64,000 nt of DNA from Mycoplasma sp. E35C (GTDB lineage: Bacteria > Bacillota_I > Bacilli_A > Mycoplasmatales > Mycoplasmoidaceae): the NCBI RefSeq assembly GCF_019873825.1, contig NZ_CP068418.1:1-64000 (forward strand), read 5' to 3'. The notes beneath the pieces were generated by a model. The model was not told the origin of the DNA and did no database searches. It saw only the letters and a list, made by a program, of their open reading frames with translations. Positions 10,925-22,091 of this stretch are shown one piece after another; within the stretch, counting starts at the first letter, position 1, and each line of letters begins with the position of its first letter. The position numbers and the translations under genes were made by a program.

Positions 10925-12442
10925 ATGACTAAAAATATAAAGATATTATCAATCTGTGTAGGTACACTCGCAGTTGGTGGTATTGTTGGTGTAGGTGGCT
11001 ATTTTACTTATAGTTACCTCAAACAAATAAGATCATCAACTTCAAACAATCATGCTAACAATGTGGTTGTCAATAAGAACGACTTCAATCATAAAGTCTC
11101 CAGGAACTCAATTAGTCCATCATTAAATAATAATGATAGGACCATAACAAACAAACCTGATGGTAATGAATCAACATCATCAAACAATTCAATTAATAAG
11201 AATCATGAAGGTGCAACTTCTAGTTCATTAAAAATTAATAAATCTTTTGATGAAGCTGATAAAAATGATGTAAATAATTCATTAAATTCAGGTAAACCTA
11301 ATAACAAATCTCAAGTTGTCGAAGGTGATAATAAACCACCTTCTCAAAATCAATTACAAGTTAATCAAAGCTCAGAACAAATTGATCAAGGGGAAGAAAG
11401 CATCAATAAAGAGCGATTAACTACTAATATTAATAACAACCAAGAAGATAAAACAACCATTCAAAAAGATGATTATTATTCCTTAGTTCCACAAGAATAT
11501 AAAAGGAATGGTAATTTAAGATTACTTAGTTGAAATGTTAAGAACTTCGGAAGTAAATCGATAAATAATAATGTTGATTCATCCAAGTTTAAAAACATTG
11601 TTCAAACAATTAAGATACTAGGTGCAGATATTGTTGGCTTAGTTGAAATTAATTGGAAAGACTAACAGGCAATTAAAAACGTTATTAACGCATTAGGAGA
11701 ATCTTGAAGCTATACATTTAGCGGTGAGAATGCCAATAATAATGTTGTTGATGCTGAAAAAGAATCTGTTGGTATTATTTACAACAAAACCAAAGTCAAA
11801 CCAATAGTTTCAGAATCCATAAATGTTGATAATGTTTATCGTAGGCCATTATGAGCAACAGAGTTCTTAACAACGGATAATAAATATAAGTTTTTAACTT
11901 TATTTGCACATTTCAACAGTCCTGGAGCTAAAAGAAGCAGTGGTGAAAAAACCGTGCCAAAATCTTATGGTCAAGGTGAATGAGAATGAAATGAAGCACT
12001 AACGCTTGATCGGGTATTTAAAGATCTTAAAAAGAAATATCCTAATGTTGATATTATTGGTGGTGGTGATACCAACATTAAAGGATTAAGTAATAACAAC
12101 GCGTTTGCATCAGATGAATATAAGCTTAATTATGTTGATTTTGATACGAACAAAGAAGATTACTTAACATCATTAAGCACTAAGCATTATGCTTATGCTA
12201 AAAACAGTTCATATGATAAATGATTCATTTATGATTATGGACAATTAAATGTTTTGGCTCAACAAAGCAATATTCCTTATAAGTTTGATGTTTTACAAGC
12301 ATATCAAAAAGGTTATTGAGATAAACAAGCAGCCATCTCATCTTTTCACAAAACAGATCCAAATAAAGGTAAACCGACAAACTTACAACTAGTAAGTAAA
12401 GTTAGTGACCACGCACCAATCTTATTAGATGTGCAATATTAA
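10925..12442 (+). pseudogene. Second MnuA-type nuclease, interrupted by a nonsense codon
   Basis: Paralog of the preceding nuclease: N-terminal membrane segment (about residues 9-33), a longer N/S/K-rich linker (roughly 35-195), then LLSWNVKNFG, VGLVEIN, the canonical GGGDTN and SDHAPI. The frame is open from 10925 to the TAA at 12440 except for one TAA at 11663-11665 (codon 247), right after VEINWKD. The intact paralog has EINYNDQQI at this point, so the stop sits where Gln (CAA) is expected, a single C-to-T change. The truncated product would keep only two of the catalytic motifs. No good restart codon lies just downstream. Alternatives are phase variation, readthrough or a sequencing error. 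Confidence 0.82.
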
Positions 12443-12508
12443 ATTATTAAGCTTAATTAAGTTAAGCTAAATCCATTTTCTTTTTCCTAATTTTGTATTC
12501 AAAACATA

Positions 12509-12540
12509 AAAAATATTGAGGCTCATACCTCAATATTTTT
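12509..12540. terminator. Bidirectional terminator between nuclease and ferritin
   Basis: A 13-bp perfect stem (12509-12521 with 12528-12540), 6-nt loop, A-rich on the left and T-rich on the right, so it can serve both the plus-strand nuclease and the convergent ferritin gene. Confidence 0.85.
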
Positions 12541-12626
12541 ATTGTTATTGCTATAAAAGAAAAGCATATTTGTTTGATCAATATGCTTAATAATCTTTAC
12601 TTATTTAAGTCAAAGATGAAAGAATG

Positions 12627-13127
12627 TTATTTGCTTTCAGGATAATGTTCTTCTTTGATTTGTTTAATTTTCTTATCGATTACTAAAAGATCTTCTGACA
12701 TCTTGAATGCGTTGATTAAATCACCACATTTCTTTTCTTCAGCAATTTGATCTTTAATGAAGTATTCAATAAAGTTATAAGTAGCAAAATCCTTGTTCAT
12801 GAAAGCTACTTCTGCAATTTCATTAAAAGCAGCACTAACACCTTTTTGGTATTCTGAGATTGCTTCTAAGATTGGTAATGGTTCTGATGAATCAATGATT
12901 TTAGGAACCATTAATTCATTAGTGCGAATTCAACTTTGACGATCTCTTAAATATTTTTCAATTGTTTGAGCGTGTTCGAATTCTTCTTTTCCTCATTCGT
13001 ATAATAATTCAGAGAAATGATCCATTCCGTATTCATCAATTCTAGCTGAATATTCGAACATCAAAGCAGCTGTAGCTAATTCTTTATTATATTGATTGTT
13101 TAATAATTTTCAGACATTATTGTTCAT
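12627..13127 (-). CDS. ftn: Ferritin-like iron-storage protein
   Basis: A 166-residue four-helix-bundle ferritin. The ferroxidase ligands expected in FtnA-type proteins are visible: the helix-A Glu in NKELATA, the EEFEHAQ motif (Glu and His) in helix B, a Glu in the next helix (FNEIAE) and Gln in IKDQIAEE. It would oxidise and store iron and limit Fenton damage. The start is the ATG at 13127, preceded by AAGG; three TGA codons (Trp) lie in the first third, so ignoring code 4 shortens it to 94 residues. It stands alone on the minus strand. To my knowledge M. genitalium lacks a ferritin, so this looks like an accessory gene. Confidence 0.87.
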
Positions 13128-13165
13128 TCATCATACCTTAAGCTAAATAATAAACATATTAATTA

Positions 13166-13195
13166 ATTATAAATTATCGATTTTATATGAAACAA
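13166..13195 (-). promoter_or_regulatory. Promoter of the ferritin gene
   Basis: On the minus strand, TTGTTT (13190-13195), an 18-nt spacer and TATAAT (13166-13171) lie about 40 nt upstream of the ferritin ATG. Confidence 0.55.
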
Positions 13196-13245
13196 TAAAA
13201 ATTAAAGCTTAATATTTTAAAATTTAATTAATAACGGTTGTTTTA

Positions 13246-14073
13246 ATGCAAAATAGAAAATTACAAGAATTCCTGATAAGTTCTACGACTCTGCTACGAG
13301 ACACAATAAAAAATAAAAAAGCAATTATTCCTTTAAATGGTGGAGTATTTGCTTTTGTATTAGCAAAAATTACAAAATTAGCCATCGGTCATAACCTTAC
13401 TTGTTTTTATATTGACAACGGGATGATGCGTCATAATGAAGCGGCTAATAAAATCAACTTTTTTCGTGAAAAATTAGATTTAGAAGTTTGACACATTGAT
13501 GCTAAAGAGTTGTTTTTAAACAATCTTAAAGATGTTTATGATTATGATAAAAAACAAGAAGTAATTAATGAAACATTTTTAGAAGTAGCCAAACAAACAA
13601 TTATTGATATTAATCAAAAAATTGATTTTGCATTAATGGGGACATCGTTTGATGATGTCAACCAAGGTTTAAATATTGCTAAAGCTCTTGATAAAAATGT
13701 GGTTATTTTTGAACCATTAAAACAATTATCTTTACAACAAGTAATTGATATTGGTAATTTATTAAGTATTGAACCTGAATTCTTGAATGAAAAAATCTTC
13801 CCACTATCTGGATTTGGTTTAATGGTTGAAGATGAAGTTCGTGAAGAAAAAATCTTGGTTCTGAAAAAGGCATATTATTTAATTTGCAAAATCTTAGGTG
13901 AAAAGGCCGAAGATACTTTTGAAATCAAGATCCGTGATGATATTAGCATCAAAGATCGTTTCAATCTTTATATTGAAACTAAAGAATTATTATCAGAAGT
14001 AAATATTAAAAAAATAAAAGACCAAATTACTGGTCTTTTACCTAATGTTAATAAGATCTTTATTAAGATCTAA
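13246..14073 (+). CDS. GMP-synthetase ATP-pyrophosphatase-like protein, probable pseudoenzyme
   Basis: A 275-residue protein resembling the ATP-PPase and C-terminal parts of GuaA (LTCFYIDNGMMRHNEA, VWHIDAKELFL, FALMGTSFDDV, VIFEPLKQL). The glutaminase domain is absent. The PP-loop SGGVDSS of GuaA is here NGGVFAF (residues 31-37), and FPGPGLG is FPLSGFG. The XMP-binding C-terminal tail of GuaA is missing; the protein ends at VNKIFIKI. GMP synthetase activity is therefore unlikely. The frame is intact with one TGA Trp, so some non-catalytic role may be under selection. Its stop overlaps the convergent RNase J gene by 4 nt. Confidence 0.75.
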
Positions 14074-15770
14074 ATTTCACGAATCTGCGAAACAATTAGT
14101 GGGTTTCTGTGTTTGTTGCGTCAGATGTAGAAGCGACAACTTTCATGAATAATTTTCTTTAATTCAGCTTCTGAATAGTTTTTATTTTTTAATAAATATT
14201 CATTGCTTTTGGTTTTAATTTCATAAGCAATTTTTGTCATCAATCCATGACTGTCTTTTAGATAAAAACAACCACTTGATTTTAATGTTGGTTGAGTTTT
14301 AATTTGCTTAGTAGCTTTGTCAATAACCACAGTGATGGCAAAAATACCTTCTTCAGACAATACTTGTCTGGTATTCATGATGCGCTTAACGTTTGGTGAA
14401 ACTGATTTGCCTTCAATATAAGCTGGTTCAGCATCGATTGTTTCATTTGTATAATACAACTCACGATCAATTAAATAAACAACTTGACCGTTTTTGTGTA
14501 AAGCAACATTTTCAGGATCAAAACCACATTTAGATGCTAATCTTCTTAATGAAGCAAACATCTTATATTCACCATGGATAGGGAATAAATATTTAGGTCT
14601 TAACAATGAAAGCATTAATTGGATCTCTTGCATTGTTGCGTGACCTGATGCGTGTAGTTTTAATGAAGGAGAGTTTTCATAAATTGAAATTCCTTCTTCT
14701 TTTGATAGTTCGTTTAATAAACGTTCAACAGCAGCATAGTTCCCTGGAATTGGGTTAGAAGACATGATAATTGAATCGGTTTTTTTCAACTGAATTCATG
14801 GATGTCTGCCGCTAGCTAGCATATTTAAAGCAGCTAATTCTTCACCTTGTGATCCTGTGCAGAAAATCATAATTTCATTATCAGGATATTTTTCAACATA
14901 ACGTGATTCAACAATATCATCATCGTTTAAATTAATATAACCAACATCTCTTGATATTGATACGTTATTATCCATTGATTTACCTAGTAAGCAAATCTTA
15001 CGACCATGTTGGATGGCAATTTCAATTACTTCACTAATTCTGGTAACGTTTGAAGCAAATGTTGATAAGATCACCCGACCATGAGCATTTTTAATAATAT
15101 TACGAATATTATCGTAGATTTCTTTTTCTGAACTAGAAAAACCAGGCACTTCAGCATTGGTAGTTTCAGTCATAAAAACATCAATACCACGCTTGCTAAT
15201 TTCAACAACTTTATGGATGTCTAATTCTTCATTTCCAGCATTAAAGTCAAAACGGTAGTCACCACTCTCTACAACATTACCATTAGGCGTTTGAATACAT
15301 ACACCAAATGCATCAGGAATCGAGTGACACACACGATAAAAATCGAATTTAAAGTGTTTGGTTGAAAACTCAGAATGATCATCATAAGTAACAATCTTAT
15401 ATTTATTAAGATTGTGATGTTCATGCAATTTCTTTTCAATCAATTTAGTTGCCATTAATGGCGCATAGATTGCTGGAATACTTACTTCTTTTAATAAATA
15501 AGGAATCCCACCAATGTGATCTTCGTGACCGTGGGTGATAATTAATCCCTTAATCTTATGTTCATTGGCTTTTGCGTAAGCAAAATTTGCCACAATTCCA
15601 TCAATTCCTAACAATTCAACTGATGAAAATTTGATACCACAGTCAACGATTAATAATTCATCGTCATACTCGATACCATACATATTTTTTCCTACTTCTT
15701 CCAAACCACCAAATGCAAAAATTTTAGTTGGTTTTTTATTAGGATTGATATCTAAAAAATCCTTGATCAT
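14070..15770 (-). CDS. rnj: Ribonuclease J
   Basis: Metallo-beta-lactamase/beta-CASP ribonuclease with 5'-3' exo- and endonuclease activity in mRNA decay and rRNA maturation. The 566-residue product has the zinc-binding THGHEDHIGG near residues 79-88, LSTFASNVTR in the beta-CASP part and HASGHAT near residue 375. TGA at 14794 is Trp (HPWIQLKK). The last apparent stop at 14121 is also TGA; reading on adds about 16 residues ending in NPLIVSQIREI, which matches the usual RNase J tail, and the gene ends at TAG 14070. A TATATT at 15780-15785 gives a near-leaderless start. Confidence 0.93.
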
Positions 15771-15979
15771 TGTTATTTAAATATATGTGTTTTTATTAAT
15801 AAATAAAGATAAGTAAATCTAATACTTATAGGCTCTATTTTGATAGAAGTAATTCAATTATATGATATTTTAATTCTTAATAGTCAAAAAAATTAGATTG
15901 ATATTTTAATTGTTATTTTCTTAATATAAATTGTTTTATATTAGGATTGGCATAAAATTATCTATACATACTTATTTGG

Positions 15980-15985
15980 TATAAT
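15980..15985 (+). promoter_or_regulatory. -10 element of the FtsX-like permease gene
   Basis: TATAAT lies 29 nt upstream of the proposed GTG start at 16015, in the A/T-rich divergent region after the RNase J gene. No clear -35. Confidence 0.5.
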
Positions 15986-16014
15986 TATTAAATAGTTAAT
16001 TTCCTTTTATTTAA

Positions 16015-19000
16015 GTGTTTAATTTAATTAAGAGTGTTATTCGTTCTTTCAAGAAAGCTAAGGTAGCATTAGTTAGCTTAACTTTTTTGATATTTTTATC
16101 ATCGTTAACTTATTCTTTACTTGATAGCACGAATAGAAACTTAGAAACTTCATATAACCAAGTGAATAACGAAGGGTTATCTGGAGATTTAGTAATTAAT
16201 GAAAAATACGACTTTGGGTCTTTACAATTTGATTCAGATCCTGTTGTTACTTCGGTTTCTAAGGATACAAAAAGCGTTAAGATTTTCTTACCAGAATCAT
16301 CAAAGACGCCATATTTAAGTAATATTATTGAGAAGAATAAAAACTATCAAAGTATTACAGACTACACATTTAGTTTAAATCCAAGCTCAAGTGTTGAAGA
16401 TAAAAAAACCCAAGTTCAAAATGAAATACTAGCTGCATCTAATAAATTAAAAAACACTTTAGAAAACGATCCAAAAGCCAAGATTGATACCGTTTTAAAT
16501 GAAAAGAATATTAGTTTTGAACGGTATGAATCATTAGATGTGAGTGAAGGTGATTTTCAAAAGAAGATTATCCGTAATAACAATGATTATCAAGTTAATC
16601 GTTTAGTTCTTTATCAAGGACAAAGGATTAGTGATTTTAAATATGACTTTGATAAGTTGAATGATAAGTTCTTAAAGATCAAAGAAGCTTTTATTAAAAG
16701 TAATCATATTGAAGAACAAAATGCGATTATTGACAAGGATAAAGATTTAAAAGACATCTTATCTTATGTGATAACTGGAATTGATGATCAAACAACAAAC
16801 GAACAATTAAAGCAATTTAAAACCAGTGCTAATAAAGTTATAACTAGCCAAACATTAGATGATAATGATTATTTAAGGATTAGCAAATTCATTGATACCA
16901 ACGAGAATCCAATTAATAATAATTGGAGTTTAATTTTTCAATGAAGCTTTGATGGAATTATTAAATCAACAGTTAGATTAATTAATCCAACTAGTTATTT
17001 TGGTATTGTTGCTCCTGGTAACTGAAATTTTGAAAAGGATGAAAAAAAGATCTTTGATGATCAAGAAAAAATCAATCGGTTATTAAAACTTAATGGTGAT
17101 GCATTTATCAATGAGTTTGAAAAAATTGATGATGTCTATAAGATCCAAATTGATCAAACTAAATACTTAATTTTAGGTGTTGGTATTACTCCAGATTTAA
17201 TTTATCCAATTTATAGTTTTACCAACTTGATTCCCAATCCTAAAACCCAAAGGTTGTATTATGTAAATAGTTTTGGTTATTCAAGATTACGCCAAGCATT
17301 TATTACCAATCCGATTGAAACTAATATTGTTGCCAGATTTAATGATCGCAGTTTATCAGTTGATCAACAACAAAAAATCTTGGATGAAATCAATCAGTGA
17401 GCAGCAGTTAATATGGCTTGACCACCAAGCTTGAAATCAGCCTACTTTACAACTGATACATCAAACATTTTAAACCTATCAGCTGGACGGGTAACATTTA
17501 TTCCTTCGTTATTACAAACGATAACTAAAACATCGTTAATGATTACAGGGATAATTATTTTATTAGCATTATTGGTTGGGATTTTAATTGTTAAAAACTA
17601 TATTGAAAAAAACCGTCAAACATTAGGGATCTTATTAGCTAACGGATTTAGTAAAAGAAAGATTAATCTTTCTATGAGTATCTTTAGTTTAATTCCATCA
17701 TTGATTGGTGGGATTGTTGGATACTTATTGGGATTCATATTGCAACAAGTTGCAATTAATGCATTTAAATCGTTCTGATTTATACCAGTAAATTTACAAG
17801 AATTTAGCAGTGCTTCGCTGTTTGTTTCGTTCTTATTACCATTAATCATTTTTGGTATTACCAGTGCATTGGTGTCTGCATGATTAATGCGTAAAAATGT
17901 CGTAGATTCTTTAAAAAATGACAGTGAATACAAGGTAAGTAAATTATCAGTTTATATTAAAAAACCAATAGCAAAATTATCCGTAATGCATCGCTTCAGA
18001 ATCTCGATTGCATTTAACTCATTATGAAAACTAATCATCTTGTGTTTATTATCAACAGCCACCATGGTAGTTTTGATTTTTTCATTATCAACAACCAATG
18101 TTTATGATGACGCGAGAAAAAACACTTTTGGTGCTAACAATTATCAATACTATGTAGATCTAGCCACACCAACTGAGCAATCTGGTTTAATTAAATACCA
18201 AGAATTTAAAGATCTGGGTAAAACTGATCCTGAAATTCAAGGGTATAACAAAGATTATTTCTTGGCTAACTCAAGAACTAATACCCAACAAGATGGTTGA
18301 GCCAACCTACATATTGTTGGTTTAGATGATCTAACCCAACAAAACCAAAGAATAAGTTATCTAAAAAACTATGTTCAATCAAAGATTGGACTAGATTATG
18401 TTATTGGTGTTGATTTATTAAGTGCTAATGCTTGGAACTTGTCAAGTTCATTAATGCCATCAAACCAAGCAGCAGCATCTGAACAATCTAACCAGATTTT
18501 CTTAAAAACAATTGCTGATCATGAATATCCAAAATTAAAAGAATTAACTCAAAATAATAAACCAGAAAAAGATACTTATTACATTAAATTAGAATGAGAT
18601 TCTAACCTTAATCATTTAGTATATAAGATTAATGAAAAAGCCGCAATTAATGGTGGTATTTTAAAACCCGAATTTATTAAATTCTTACTTCGTCAGTTTG
18701 AAAATATTTCTAATGGCACATATGGTTTAGTAGACTATAAAATCACATATAATGTGATTGGTTTAGATAAGCAAACAATCGGTAATTTAGATAAAAAACA
18801 ATCACCTAAATATTCATACAGCAGAATTGATGTAACAGCAGATAATGACGCAAAATTTCAAATAAAAGGTATTAAGAATTGGATTAAAAATCAAAAAATT
18901 GATGAAGACTATTTAGGTCCAATTTTAGTTAATGATGAGAATAAAGTTATTAACGAAGCATTATTTGAAAAACATAATTTTAATCCGTTAATTATTAATG

Positions 19001-20073
19001 CTTTTGTTGCCAAATCAAATGACTGAAATGTTGGTGATGAAGTTGAATTTAAAATAACCAATCGTGTTGATCGTATTTCTGATAAATTAGGTATTACTGA
19101 TCATAATAAGTATTTAGAAAATCAAAAGGTAAGATTTAAAATTATTGGCATATCTAGTTCAGCCAGAGATAATGAACTATATACTTCTTATGATCTTGCT
19201 AACAAACTATTAGGTTATAGTGATTTTGAAATTCAAAATCAATTACCTTTCAATGGTTATTTTGCTAATGATCTTTCAGCTTTTGAAAAATCAACACCAT
19301 TATTTTCAGAATCGGGATTATTCCCTTCAACATCAAATTTTTCAACCGATAACCAACAATTAAAAAATATTATTCAAGCAAGTATTAATAACTTTGATAA
19401 AGCATTAACATCAGATAATGAAAGTTCGATTTCACCAATTCGCCAGGCTTGAATTGATGATTACAAAACTTTATTAATATCTCTTGGTGAAATCAAAAAT
19501 ATTGATAAAGAATATCACACTTGAACTAAACTAGAAAACACTGATGATAAGATCAATCAATATATTGAAACTTTAGTTAGAGTTTATGGTGGATTACCGT
19601 ATAATACGATGATTAATTATCTGTATAACAGTAGTTCAAATAAAACGATTTTTGATAATATTTCGCAAACTTCATTAACAATTCAAAATGTCTTGATTGC
19701 CATGATTGTGCCAATTGTTACATTGATCGTAATCTTGATTTCAAACATGTTGATTGATGAATTAAAGAAGATTGCCATCAGAATGAAAGCATTAGGTTTT
19801 TCAGATCGTGCTATTATTCTTTCATTCTTATCAATCTATATTCCTGTCTTTATTTTTGGATTGTTAGTAAGTGCGCCGATTTCGATTATTTTGGTAAATA
19901 TTTATAATTTAATCATTCTTAAATCTGCTTCAATTGCCTTATTCACCACGATTAATTTTGGTCATGTTGTTGGTGCTTTATTTGGAGTAATGGGAATCTT
20001 TTCAATTTCATTCTTTGCCAACTGATGAAACCTAAGAAAAATGAAGATTGCTCAGGAAATTAAAAACTATTAG
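16015..20073 (+). CDS. Giant FtsX-type ABC permease (MG468-like)
   Basis: A 1352-residue membrane protein, open throughout when TGA is Trp. A membrane helix lies at about residues 15-35, followed by a long extracytoplasmic region. A FtsX-like helix cluster is near residues 500-640 (with the KNYIEKNRQTLGILLANGFS element), then a second extracytoplasmic region and a second cluster at about 1225-1340 (ELKKIAIRMKALGF). Two FtsX units in one chain resemble MacB/LolCE-type mechanotransmission complexes. The GTG at 16015 starts the protein. The cognate ATPase follows after 6 nt. Substrate unknown; lipoprotein or peptide handling is possible. Confidence 0.82.
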
Positions 20074-20079
20074 TGTGCT

Positions 20080-21573
20080 ATGTCAAATTTAGAAATTACG
20101 AAGTATATTAATGAAGCTAAAATCAGTAATGATTTACATTATTTAAAGATTGACTGGGAACAACCAGTAGTTTTTGTTGTTAATAACTTTGGTGAATTTA
20201 ACAACATTTACAACTCATATATTGGCATTGTTAATCACTACATTAAAGCCCGCACTAAGGATGCTTGTTTATTGCGTCCTAACCTTAAGTTAAGTGTTAA
20301 TAAGTTGGTTAATAACTTACTTTATTTAAAACAAAACCTTGACCAAAGTTATGGAAAGATGTTCATAGCATACGATCCACAAACACATAAAAAACAATAT
20401 TTGGTAAAAAACTTTGTTGATTATGTAAATGAACAAGTAAACTCATTGATTTTTTATATCAATGAAATCATTTATGAGATCAAACAAAAAGAACGTGTAG
20501 CTGATCGTAAAGAAGTTATTAAGAATCAAACTGAGTATGAAAACATATTAAATGATGAATCAGCAATGATGATTAATTATTTCAAAAAGCTTGAAAATAA
20601 TATTGCTGATGAAGCATATTTAGGAAAAAGCTGATTGAAAAAAACTGAAGTATCAATCAAGCAACGAGAACAAAAAATCAAAGATTTTTTTAAGATCTTA
20701 TTTATTAAAAAATTCAACAAGGTTAAATTAGCAAATATTTACAAAAAGATCGATAAATTTAAGCAAAATCTTGAAACTGCATTCTGAGATTTAGAAGTAA
20801 ATAAAGTTGCAATTTTAAACAAACCTCATAAGTCAAAACATAACATTCCATCTAACAATGATTATGTTATTGATTTAAAGAATGTAACCAAATATTATTC
20901 AAATGATGTAACAACCACCAAGGTTTTAAAAAATGTAAATTTACAAATCCCTTGAGGAGAGTTTGTTGTTATCCTAGGTCCATCTGGAAGTGGTAAAACA
21001 ACTTTATTAAATATTATTTCAGGAATGGACCGTGCAAGTAGTGGAACTACTTTTGTAGCAAATAAAAACTTAATTAATTATTCAGATACGCAATTAACAA
21101 AATTTCGTAAAGAAAATATTGGTTATATTTTTCAACAATATGGTTTGTTACCAAACCTAAATGTGCGTGAAAATATTGAAATTGGTTCTTATTTACAACG
21201 TGATGCTTCTAAGCGTGCTGATATTGATGAATTATTAAAAAGCATTGGCATGTATGAACAACGCAATAAGTTACCAACTGAATTATCAGGTGGTCAACAA
21301 CAACGGGTGTCAATTGCCAGAGCAATTGCCAAAAACCCAACCATTATTTTTGGCGATGAACCAACAGGGGCGCTTGATGAAGAAATGACCCAAGTTGTTT
21401 TAGAAGAGTTTGTAAACATTAACAAAAAAAATAAAACAACTTTAATCGTGGTAACCCACAACCCATTGATTGCAGATATTGCTACCATGGTAATCAGAGT
21501 AGGTGATGGAACAATTAAATCAGTAATCAAAAATGAAAATCCAAAATCAGTTCGTGAAATAAACTGGGGCTAA
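20080..21573 (+). CDS. LolD/MacB-type ABC ATPase with N-terminal extension (MG467-like)
   Basis: A 497-residue protein. The first 260 residues are charged and helical, without recognised motifs. The C-terminal half is an ATPase of the MacB/LolD/FtsE class: Walker A GPSGSGKTT, Q-loop IGYIFQQYGLLPNL, signature LSGGQQQR and Walker B IIFGDEPTGALD. TGA codons at 20632 and later encode Trp. It pairs with the giant permease immediately upstream. The N-terminal extension may contact the permease or a periphery partner; that is inference. Confidence 0.87.
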
Positions 21574-21598
21574 TAGTCATATTAAAAATAAAACAATT

Positions 21599-21604
21599 TA
21601 TAAT
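21599..21604 (+). promoter_or_regulatory. -10 element of ispF
   Basis: TATAAT only 14 nt before the ispF ATG, implying a transcript with a leader of fewer than about 10 nt. Confidence 0.55.
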
Positions 21605-21618
21605 TATTACTATTAATT

Positions 21619-22089
21619 ATGGATATAAGAATCGGTCAAGGTTTTGACAGCCACAAGCTTAAAAACAAAAAAAATAGCCAGATTTTTTTAGGTGGCGTTC
21701 CTGTTAAATCAGACCAACAAGTAATTGCTCATTCAGATGGTGATGTTGTGCTTCACGCACTAAGTGATGCCATCTTAGGATGCGGTGCTTTTGGTGATAT
21801 TGGAATGTATTTTGATGAAAAAGATCCAGCTCACAAAGATGTTAGTTCAAAAACAATTTTGAGTTATTGTCTAAAGTTAATTAAAAAGTTAAAGCTAGAA
21901 TTTTTCAATATTGATTTAACAATCTTTGCTCAGGATGTTAGAATTGATCCTATTCGTTTAGAAATTAAAAGTTCTTTGATGAAACTTACGGGATGTAAAT
22001 ATGTAAACGTTAAAGCAAAGAGTTATGAAGAACCAAGCAACGAAATTGCTTGTTCTTGCGTTGTTTTAATGTGTGGTAACAATAAATAA
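21619..22089 (+). CDS. ispF: 2-C-methyl-D-erythritol 2,4-cyclodiphosphate synthase (IspF)
   Basis: IspF cyclises CDP-methylerythritol 2-phosphate to MEcPP, the MEP-pathway step after IspE. The 156-residue length is typical. Metal ligands D10 and H12 (RIGQGFDSHKL) and H46 (HSDGDVVLHALSD) are present, followed by the family GDIGMYF and the C-terminal NVKAKS. hpt follows after 2 nt. Together with ispE it argues for a working MEP route. Confidence 0.95.
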   Translation: MDIRIGQGFDSHKLKNKKNSQIFLGGVPVKSDQQVIAHSDGDVVLHALSDAILGCGAFGDIGMYFDEKDPAHKDVSSKTILSYCLKLIKKLKLEFFNIDLTIFAQDVRIDPIRLEIKSSLMKLTGCKYVNVKAKSYEEPSNEIACSCVVLMCGNNK

Positions 22090-22091
22090 AA

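Noticed and set aside
11663-11665. TAA in the second nuclease as a recoding or reassigned stop
   Set aside because: TAA ends nearly all genes here, so reassignment is excluded; no recoding hairpin or slippery site was seen around it.
13246-14073. MnmA (tRNA thiouridylase) or another PP-loop enzyme
   Set aside because: The downstream motifs (IDNGMMRHNEA, DAKELFL, LMGTSFDDV) align with GuaA rather than MnmA, and MnmA cysteines are absent.
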